A stretch of 5,246 nucleotides of DNA from Euryarchaeota archaeon UBA105. Lineage in GTDB: Archaea > Thermoplasmatota > Poseidoniia > Poseidoniales > Thalassarchaeaceae. Below, piece after piece: positions 1 through 5,246 of this stretch. A program made the position numbers and the translations under genes. Location: positions 1 to 5,246 of the forward strand of contig DALV01000041.1 of the NCBI GenBank assembly GCA_002496905.1, written 5' to 3'. Within the stretch, counting starts at the first letter, position 1. The number at the start of each line of letters is the position of its first letter. A model generated the notes under the pieces. That model was not told the origin of the DNA, did not search any database, and saw only the letters and a list, made by a program, of their open reading frames with translations.

Positions 1-57
1 GGCGAATGCTAAGGTACATACTAAGCCTGCTGCAAGGAAAACTTGCGCTTGATCCAT
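1..57 (-). CDS. 5' end of a divergent gene, probable membrane or exported protein (partial)
   Basis: The minus strand reads from an ATG at 57-55 to the window edge without a stop and gives MDQAQVFLAAGLVCTLAFA. After four polar residues the rest is almost entirely hydrophobic, as expected of a first membrane helix or an uncleaved signal anchor. An in-frame TGA at 75-73 lies just upstream, and this is the first ATG after it. The gene would be divergent from the glycosylase at 106, with 48 bases between the two starts. Only 19 codons are visible, so the family cannot be named and the frame could be chance. The uninterrupted hydrophobic run beginning exactly at an ATG is the main support. Confidence 0.45.
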   Translation of the reverse strand, partial: MDQAQVFLAAGLVCTLAFA

Positions 58-105
58 GAATCCCCGGACCGGTCAATCGATAATGAATGATATCCTGAGA
101 AGTTC
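58..105. promoter_or_regulatory. divergent intergenic spacer, presumed promoter region
   Basis: This 48-base spacer separates the presumed minus-strand start at 57 from the glycosylase start at 106, so any promoters for the two genes must lie here or overlap the coding ends. It has a GC-rich left half and an AT-richer right half (about 79-95, containing ATAATGAATGATAT). No convincing archaeal TATA box stands at the usual 25-30 bases before either start. No clear Shine-Dalgarno sequence precedes the ATG at 106; CTGAGA is weak. The function is inferred from position only. Confidence 0.25.
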
Positions 106-735
106 ATGGTTGATGCAGGTTCGACACCTGAATGGTGGGATTCAGCAAAACAAGCAATCTCGACCTCAGATATTTTGCTAAATGATGTGATTGAAGAATT
201 TGAGGAGCCCTCATTGAGAAGTAGAGGCGACCTATTTGCGACATTAATCAAATCAATTGTTGGACAGCAAATTTCGGTAGTAGCCGCCTCAGCAATATGG
301 TCCCGATTCGAGGATTTTGTAGGTGAAGTGACACCAGAATCTATACTTACAAAAACTCACCAAGAAATCAAAGAAGTGGGATTATCTAACAGAAAGGTGG
401 AATATATTGTGGGTATAGCTCAGTCTTGGATAGATGGATTTGGTGAAATTGATTGGGATATAATGAGCGACGAAGAAGTAATTGAGGAACTTGTCAAATT
501 ACGCGGAGTCGGGCGCTGGACGGTACAAATGCTGCTAATTTTCGCCCTATTGCGTCAGGACGTTTTTCCAATTGATGATATTGGTCTAATCAGAGGTATG
601 GAAAAATTATACAATTCTGGAAAAGCATTGGAAAAAACTCAGTTGTATGAGATTTCTGAAAATTGGAAACCATACCGTACTATGGGTGTCTGGTATATTT
701 GGAGATCAATAGATCCAGAACCCGTAGAATATTGA
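106..735 (+). CDS. alkA: DNA-3-methyladenine glycosylase II (AlkA-like, HhH-GPD superfamily)
   Basis: This is a monofunctional base-excision repair glycosylase that should cut alkylated purines such as 3-methyladenine from DNA, leaving an abasic site for AP endonuclease. The 209 residues cover the HhH-GPD core. Residues 43-60 carry the conserved IVGQQIS helix. Residues 132-148 form the helix-hairpin-helix (LRGVGRWTVQMLLIFAL), which matches the LPGIGRWTA pattern of AlkA. DVFPIDDIG at 152-160 aligns with DVFLPDDYL of E. coli AlkA, making Asp158 the catalytic residue. NWKPYRTMGVWYIWRS at 186-201 matches the AlkA C-terminal WKPWRSYALLHIW helix. There is no cysteine, so no Fe-S cluster of the EndoIII/MutY kind. 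The protein lacks the N-terminal AlkA_N domain of E. coli AlkA, as is usual for the short archaeal and yeast MAG-like forms. The start is the only ATG after an in-frame TGA at 88-90. The class is secure; the exact substrate range and the symbol are by similarity. Confidence 0.93.
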   Translation: MVDAGSTPEWWDSAKQAISTSDILLNDVIEEFEEPSLRSRGDLFATLIKSIVGQQISVVAASAIWSRFEDFVGEVTPESILTKTHQEIKEVGLSNRKVEYIVGIAQSWIDGFGEIDWDIMSDEEVIEELVKLRGVGRWTVQMLLIFALLRQDVFPIDDIGLIRGMEKLYNSGKALEKTQLYEISENWKPYRTMGVWYIWRSIDPEPVEY

Positions 736-736
736 A

Positions 737-907
737 TCACATCGAATATCCGCGTTTTGGTTGATTTGGTATCTGAGGAGTATTTCCTGATTGAACTCCA
801 TCAGCTTCCTCCATAATTATCGTAAGAAGGGTGTGGACAAGCGTCCTCAAATCCTCTAGTTCCCCTCTCAATTCTTCTACAGTAACCTCATCGCTATGCT
901 GGTCCAA
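737..907 (-). CDS. small acidic coiled-coil protein, unknown function (5' end uncertain)
   Basis: The frame is open from 931 down to a TGA at 739-737. Codon content looks clearly coding, with many G-first codons for Asp, Glu, Gly and Val. From a TTG at 907 it gives 56 residues. Residues 8-34 (beginning VTVEELRGELEDLR) form an amphipathic helix with a perfect 3-4 heptad spacing at V10, L13, L17, L20, V24, L27 and I31, so a short dimerising coiled coil is likely. A polar Gln/Asn/Pro tail ending KRGYSM follows. The stop is one base from the glycosylase stop on the other strand, a tidy tail-to-tail arrangement that supports a real gene end. No in-frame ATG exists upstream of the internal Met32. 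TTG at 907 is therefore a placeholder. The frame continues upstream as Asp-Gly-Asp-Gly-Asp, which could belong to the protein if the true start is an ATG (935 or 921) separated by a one-base frame change. I do not recognise the family. Confidence 0.6.
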   Translation of the reverse strand: MDQHSDEVTVEELRGELEDLRTLVHTLLTIIMEEADGVQSGNTPQIPNQPKRGYSM

Positions 908-923
908 ATCCCCATCCCCATCA

Positions 924-940
924 AGGAGAAATCATCTCCT
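924..940 (-). promoter_or_regulatory. hairpin enclosing an SD-like sequence before the small gene
   Basis: On the minus strand AGGAGA, a five-base loop TGATT, and TCTCCT form a perfect six-pair stem, extendable by G-T wobbles at the base. The 5' arm is a good Shine-Dalgarno-like sequence and the 3' arm resembles anti-Shine-Dalgarno, so folding would hide the ribosome site. The 3' arm ends directly at TGA 923-921. No T-run follows, so it is not an obvious terminator. A regulatory role is inferred; a six-pair palindrome can occur by chance. Confidence 0.3.
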
Positions 941-966
941 CAAACAAAAGTTCGGAATTCTGGGGT

Positions 967-973
967 CTATAAA
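967..973 (-). promoter_or_regulatory. candidate archaeal TATA box for the small gene
   Basis: The minus strand reads TTTATAG at 973-967, in a context of GGAGTTTATAGACC. An archaeal transcript normally begins about 25 bases downstream of the box centre, here near 945. That would place an RNA start just before the GAGGAG/ATG at 941-933 and upstream of the coiled-coil frame. No clear purine-rich BRE element precedes it. The call rests on a short AT-rich match and suitable spacing. Confidence 0.3.
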
Positions 974-1053
974 CTCCACAGGTTAGCCTATCGGCCAAAT
1001 TAGGTTTCGCGTATAGTTCAGTTGATTTTCGAATCTATGAATATTGCACGATT

Positions 1054-4000
1054 TCATTCGCTTTCGGAATCGTCATCCTCGTACTCATATTCTTCATCAT
1101 CGTATTCGTAATCTTCTTCGTAATATGAATCATCATCGTCGTAGTAATAGTCATCATCACCACTCCTAGACCTGCTAACAAAGAATCCTACCATTACAAC
1201 TGCAACGAGGAATACACCTCCCATAATGAGGTACACCATCGTATCTTCATCAGTTCCTTCGTCTGTAATTGGTGCTTGCACAACTAACCCGCTTACAGGA
1301 TGTGCAGGATTGTCAAAGTCATCATCAACAATAATGTACAATACAGGTTGTCCTGGTGCTCCAGCAACCCATTCGAATCTTGCATATACCGATGAGGTCT
1401 CAGCAGACAGATCTAGTTCCATACCACTTGATTCAGTCTCCCATCTTCCGTCTCCAGTCAGTTCGTAGAGGTTAATCTCTATCGTACCATCTCTCTTTCC
1501 ACTGTTGGACCAATATGTCTCGATTACAACAGTTGTATCTTGGAGAGGATCCTTTGGCGTAACAACAACGTTGTCTAGAGATGGGTTGAATTCCATCACT
1601 CTCAGAGCAACAGCTCTTGGAGATTGTTCACTACCCAAGCCTTGGATTTCATTTCCTGCCTTATCGGTTGAAGTCACCCAGAACATGATTCTGTCTCCAT
1701 TTTCAATTGTAAATCCTTCAAGATTTGGTGTGAAGTCAAGCTTTCCTTGGAATACCTGACTTCCTTCCTCCACCAACAACAGGCTTAGAGTGCCGGTATC
1801 TTCTGTGCCTGCCACTGGCTGGTTATCTCTTAGGTAAATCCAAGCGACTTCAAGATCGGAATCAGGCATACCGATTTCATCAACAATGGTCAACGATACA
1901 AGAACTTCTTCCAGAAGATCAGATTCCAACACAGTCAGGGATGAATCAGGATAACTCATTTGATCGAATAGAACAGTTGGGTTTTTACTGTCCACTGTGA
2001 TTTTTCCGTCGGTATTTGTAGAGGTAGTTCCCATTCCTGGAACATTTAGGACAGTAGTAGTTACATTCATGGTAGGATTGAATGGCGCCCGCATCGGGAG
2101 TGTCATCGAAGCATACCATTCTCCCTCCTCGCTAACATCCGCAAGAGAACTAATTACTTCTGTACCATAAACTAAGGTCATCTCTACCTGTAAGTCATCT
2201 GGAACTTCAGTGAATATTTCTCCTGAACCGGCATAGAAGACTTCACCGGTCATCTCGAATTCATCTCCCTGCCTTAGGTAGAGGTGAGCGTCCTCTGTGA
2301 CTACTATTGGAGGAGTCAAATCAGACATTCCAGAAGCTACGGCAACAAGCGAATTATCTAGCACCCAAGTCAACTCTCCGATGTTATTTACATATGCGAC
2401 TTCAGTAATCTCATCGATGATGCTGACGCTTGGTTTACATCCAAATTGACCTTCTTCCCATGGGTATTCCCATGATAGTTCAAACATCATTGCGAGTTCT
2501 ATTACCGCTGGGGTGATTTGCTGTGTCTGTACGGTTAATGGAGACACCATAGAGTCGTCTGCAGTCCATAACTCACCAGTAACAGGATTGTAGGAAACCT
2601 CGCCTAGATTGTCATCGAGGCGATCTCCGCACAGCATTATGGTAATATTATCCAGGGTTTGCAATCCATTAGGTTCGCTTATCTGCATAGTAAAGGTATG
2701 AGGGACGCCTGCTAGAAGATACCCTGTGTATCTGTCTAGGCTGAATCCATTGTTTACAATTTCAGTAGGCTCATCGGTAGCCACGATTACACTAGCCCAA
2801 GAGTTATCGGCACCTGGTCCTCCACCGGTTCCGCCTTCCTGATAACTCAAGCCTGCCCAATCAGTTCCTTCAAGATAAACGTGAACCGGACTATTGAAAG
2901 ATTGTCCTGAAACATCAATTCCAGCAAAACTCACTTGTTGCTCACCGGTCATTCCGACTGAAAGTGGTTGGACCTGTGAAAGGTATTCTTCTTCCTCAGC
3001 GATACCGTTTGAGTTAGCATCATCAGAATCCGCTCTCCAATAGTGCATGGTTATTATTTCACCTCTAGCCTGTGGCTCTTCAATCGTCACAAAGAGGCTG
3101 AGTGGTTGAGATGGATCCCAAACCTTCCCGTTAGCATTTTGCAAACCAGATGGAGTCATTACCTGAAGTGGCCCCGCAGTTGGAGGAGTGTAGTCATTGA
3201 CCATTACCACGATTGGAGGTTGGCCAGATGTGTCTTCGCCGCCTATAGAACCTGATAGTGGACCGATTCTGAACAATTCTGGAGATGCTGAGATTTCCGA
3301 TAGTCCCGTTGGAGTACTGAATGTTCCAGAGAACACTCCATCGTCATAAGAATCTAGCAGCAAGAGTGACCCCGATAGATTTAGTCGAACTTGGAAATCA
3401 GACCCCATTGGCCTTGTATCAAGTGAGTTCTGGAATCTAACCGAACCTGTGACGTTAATTTCACTGCCCTCCAAAATTGGGAATGGATAGAAGGTTGAGA
3501 ACTGATTCGAAATTAGTCGGTCATATTGGTCACGGATTTCAAATGAGTCGATTTGCAAATCATTCTCTACTGCATTGCCGGTAGTACCACTAGCGGAATT
3601 TGCAGGCCATATAGAGACTCCATCGCCGTCGATCGCTTGAGCAATCCAATTAATTCGATCTAAATCATTCCAGTTCCATGAGATATCAAATTTCCAAGTA
3701 ACCTGAACATCCATCCAACCGTCTCCGCCATCTACTACTGATACTGTGCTAGAAGATGTGTCAAGAGAGATTAACTGAGAGCCGGATGTCTGAGAGAATG
3801 CAACTGAACCGGAATTCATACCCCATGAACCATCATCAGAATTGCTCACCTCAAAGGAAATGGTTTCTCCATCTGAAGCATGACCGTCCAATGAAATCGA
3901 TTCCAATTCGGAGTTATCATACAAATGTCGGTGATTTGTAACAATTTCATACATTGAACCGTCTGGATAGAAAACTTGTGGAACCGTGAAATCTTTGTTC

Positions 4001-5246
4001 GTAATCATCAATTCATGCAATATCTGCCCATTAATGGAAATCTGCCCTGCGGGCGCAGTGATATTTGTTGGTATGTTGATATTCACTGCACTAGGATTTT
4101 CAGCGGCAGCAGTCGTGTGGTAGTTCGCAAGAGAAGTTGTCAAATCTGAAACTGTCTCGTACAGCGAATAAGATATTGCTAATCTAGAAAGCGTAACTGT
4201 TTGAGTTGTAGAACTATCTAATGTAACTTCTACCTCTTTCCAATCTCTTGAATTAGCATTTGTATCTGCCCATGAGCTGCTCATAGCTGATATCGAAGCA
4301 ACTTGGTTCGGAGAGAATGTGAAGTAAGTCAAGTATTGGTCCGATGAAGAGGTGTATTTTTGATACCCATTAACTCCAATATTAATAGAACTATCAAAGC
4401 CATCGGAATCAGACGTGATGGCTAGTAGTCCAGAATGAGCGATTGCACCATCTGGGATTAGGATAGTCAAAGTCTCTTGAACACCCGATGTGAGCGATAC
4501 GTCTAGAGATGTGTGACCCATTTGATTGGGGTTGGAACTTGCTTCTTCTGCCAACATTGTAGTTTGCCAACCGAGGTGGCCACGCCCTTGTGAATATGGG
4601 AAGTCCCAATCATCATAATCATCTTCAGCAACGTCAATTGCAACATCTCTTGCAGGTTCCGCATAGATCGGTGTAATCAACATCTCATCGATATATCCAT
4701 TTGGTGGCAAGGTCACTTCAATTGCATATCCATTAATCGGATTCGTAAAGGAAACATAACCTCCTTGGGTATTATTTGCAATATTATTTCCATTTGCATC
4801 AAGTACCTGTACGAGTACATTGTTAGATGCATTTCCGAGGAAATTAATTCTCTTTATTGGCCTAACCGAATCAATGTAATCTGATGTTATTGTACTTGTA
4901 ATCGCTGTTGAGTTAAGCAAATCATCAATCACCTCAACTCCAGAGGGTATGTTCCAGCCATTGAAATCGAATAATTCTGCAGAAAGAATCCTAGGCCCTC
5001 CAACTTCAACATGCCTAATTATTGGAGTGGAAATTGTACTTGATGAAGACAACTCCAATCTTACATTTACTGTAGGGTGAGTTGCAGAATCTAGTCCTGC
5101 CAGATTAATCGGGAAATCAAGAGACTCAAAACCAATAATTGGCTCTTGGGTAACCGCATCAATAATTGATCCGGTTACGGTGGAATTATCGTCGATTTTA
5201 CCTTCAATTTCTACTATACCCATGTTGAATGAGTCCAAGCCGTTCA
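1054..5246 (-). CDS. giant cell-surface protein, Ig-like beta-sandwich modules with C-terminal membrane anchor (5' truncated)
   Basis: The frame is open from the right edge (first full codon 5244) to TGA 1056-1054, giving 1,396 residues. A TTG at 5238 has no visible SD or signal peptide after it and the text is already mid-domain, so the N-terminus lies outside. Residues ~120-290 hold Asp-rich beta modules, including RDVAIDVAEDDYDDWDF, a degenerate form of a D-x-G-x-D-G-x-x-D-W type surface motif. Ig-like module starts appear at ~680 (YTPPTAGP), ~975 (LTPPIVV) and ~1087 (SKNPTV), and TSTDKAGNE at ~1190 is a typical Ig-like ending. Residues ~1217-1312 resemble a CARDB-type domain. DANSNGIAEEEE at ~740 fits an EF-hand-like calcium loop. 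Residues 1336-1357 are a single hydrophobic helix followed by RSRS and a 39-residue Asp/Glu/Tyr tail, implying outside body and cytosolic tail. Many N-x-S/T sequons and only two cysteines (872, 936) fit an exported protein. Adhesion or envelope structure is likely; no catalytic domain is seen. Confidence 0.9.
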   Translation of the reverse strand, partial: NGLDSFNMGIVEIEGKIDDNSTVTGSIIDAVTQEPIIGFESLDFPINLAGLDSATHPTVNVRLELSSSSTISTPIIRHVEVGGPRILSAELFDFNGWNIPSGVEVIDDLLNSTAITSTITSDYIDSVRPIKRINFLGNASNNVLVQVLDANGNNIANNTQGGYVSFTNPINGYAIEVTLPPNGYIDEMLITPIYAEPARDVAIDVAEDDYDDWDFPYSQGRGHLGWQTTMLAEEASSNPNQMGHTSLDVSLTSGVQETLTILIPDGAIAHSGLLAITSDSDGFDSSINIGVNGYQKYTSSSDQYLTYFTFSPNQVASISAMSSSWADTNANSRDWKEVEVTLDSSTTQTVTLSRLAISYSLYETVSDLTTSLANYHTTAAAENPSAVNINIPTNITAPAGQISINGQILHELMITNKDFTVPQVFYPDGSMYEIVTNHRHLYDNSELESISLDGHASDGETISFEVSNSDDGSWGMNSGSVAFSQTSGSQLISLDTSSSTVSVVDGGDGWMDVQVTWKFDISWNWNDLDRINWIAQAIDGDGVSIWPANSASGTTGNAVENDLQIDSFEIRDQYDRLISNQFSTFYPFPILEGSEINVTGSVRFQNSLDTRPMGSDFQVRLNLSGSLLLLDSYDDGVFSGTFSTPTGLSEISASPELFRIGPLSGSIGGEDTSGQPPIVVMVNDYTPPTAGPLQVMTPSGLQNANGKVWDPSQPLSLFVTIEEPQARGEIITMHYWRADSDDANSNGIAEEEEYLSQVQPLSVGMTGEQQVSFAGIDVSGQSFNSPVHVYLEGTDWAGLSYQEGGTGGGPGADNSWASVIVATDEPTEIVNNGFSLDRYTGYLLAGVPHTFTMQISEPNGLQTLDNITIMLCGDRLDDNLGEVSYNPVTGELWTADDSMVSPLTVQTQQITPAVIELAMMFELSWEYPWEEGQFGCKPSVSIIDEITEVAYVNNIGELTWVLDNSLVAVASGMSDLTPPIVVTEDAHLYLRQGDEFEMTGEVFYAGSGEIFTEVPDDLQVEMTLVYGTEVISSLADVSEEGEWYASMTLPMRAPFNPTMNVTTTVLNVPGMGTTSTNTDGKITVDSKNPTVLFDQMSYPDSSLTVLESDLLEEVLVSLTIVDEIGMPDSDLEVAWIYLRDNQPVAGTEDTGTLSLLLVEEGSQVFQGKLDFTPNLEGFTIENGDRIMFWVTSTDKAGNEIQGLGSEQSPRAVALRVMEFNPSLDNVVVTPKDPLQDTTVVIETYWSNSGKRDGTIEINLYELTGDGRWETESSGMELDLSAETSSVYARFEWVAGAPGQPVLYIIVDDDFDNPAHPVSGLVVQAPITDEGTDEDTMVYLIMGGVFLVAVVMVGFFVSRSRSGDDDYYYDDDDSYYEEDYEYDDEEYEYEDDDSESE
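1057..1158 (-). repeat. low-complexity GAT/GAA/TAT codon tract (acidic-tyrosine tail)
   Basis: The last 34 codons of the surface protein are almost only GAT/GAC, GAA/GAG, TAT/TAC and a few serine codons, producing an imperfect trinucleotide-like tract. It encodes the tail after the RSRSG stop-transfer segment. Counting the whole 39-residue tail, 22 residues are Asp or Glu and 9 are Tyr. Codons vary (GAT with GAC, TAT with TAC), which suggests selection on the protein rather than simple slippage. Such a tract is prone to length change between strains. Confidence 0.6.

Larger units (their letters stand above)
908..1053. other. gap between the surface-protein gene and the small coiled-coil gene
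   Basis: This 146-base stretch has no gene I would call. On the minus strand it contains a TATA-like box at 973-967 and an SD-like GAGGAG at 941-936 inside a small hairpin (940-924). It also contains an open stretch from 1034 to a TGA at 923-921 (37 codons, containing ADRLTCGVYRPQNSELL) in a frame different from the small gene. That stretch has no ATG before position 935 and weaker codon bias than the frame at 737-931. It could be a leader, a chance open frame, or the displaced 5' part of a gene broken by indels. There is no T-run terminator after the large gene. Confidence 0.4.

Noticed and set aside
21..251. 76-codon minus-strand open frame over the glycosylase 5' end
   Set aside because: It lies opposite a confidently identified repair gene, is Ser-rich with no recognisable domain, and is best explained as an antisense shadow. 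The short frame ending at the window edge from ATG 57 is the better minus-strand candidate.
736..760. Terminator between the two convergent genes
   Set aside because: There is only one base between the stops, and no hairpin with a T-run or long oligo-T is visible on either strand. TTTT at 755-758 is too short to call.
983..1057. 24-codon frame starting MKSCNIHRFENQ in an ATGA overlap with the surface-gene stop
   Set aside because: It is too short and has no coding-like bias on its own. It is kept only as a possible piece of a broken gene, not as a feature.
1226..1759. Two plus-strand open frames (1226-1468 and 1505-1759) within the surface gene
   Set aside because: They are complementary-strand shadows of a long, clearly coding minus-strand frame.
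3043..3941. Plus-strand open frames at 3043-3255 and 3756-3941
   Set aside because: Both lie inside the surface gene on the opposite strand and show no domain or coding-like composition.
4409..4609. Minus-strand 66-codon frame inside the surface gene
   Set aside because: It is an alternative frame of the same strand, rich in Arg, Trp and His, unlike a real protein of this genome. The main frame is clearly the coding one.
5236..5238. TTG as the start codon of the surface protein
   Set aside because: The frame stays open to the window edge, there is no signal peptide after the TTG, and the sequence is already within a beta-rich domain, so the gene is treated as truncated.

Overview
The window looks like part of a compact archaeal genome, most likely a marine Euryarchaeota lineage of the Marine Group II / Poseidoniales type. 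This is inferred from style, not from a marker gene. The clues are a very long acidic, cysteine-poor, Ig-like secreted protein anchored by one C-terminal membrane helix with an Asp/Glu/Tyr-rich tail, very tight gene spacing, no strong Shine-Dalgarno sites at clear starts, and moderate, slightly AT-leaning base composition.

Layout from left to right. Positions 1-57 (minus strand) are probably the first 19 codons of a divergent membrane or exported protein that leaves the window. A 48-base spacer follows. Positions 106-735 (plus strand) encode a complete 209-residue HhH-GPD DNA glycosylase of the AlkA / 3-methyladenine type, with the catalytic aspartate present. One base beyond its stop, a convergent minus-strand reading frame ends at 737. 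It encodes a small acidic coiled-coil protein (at least 56 residues) whose 5' end is unclear. Upstream of it, 908-1053 holds a TATA-like box, a hairpin and an out-of-frame open stretch that could be a leader or a damaged gene start. Positions 1054-5246 (minus strand) are one enormous reading frame, open at the right edge. It is the C-terminal ~1,396 residues of a surface protein made of beta-sandwich modules, ending in a transmembrane helix and a 39-residue acidic/tyrosine tail.

No shared pathway links these genes. The glycosylase is base-excision repair, the large protein is cell envelope, and the small coiled-coil protein is of unknown function. I see no RNA gene, CRISPR array, insertion sequence or clear new multi-gene system. 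The point most worth checking is the small minus-strand gene at 737 to ~935: it is strongly coding-like, has no in-frame ATG near its 5' end, and sits beside a CCT-TGA junction where a +1 shift would join it to an ATG.
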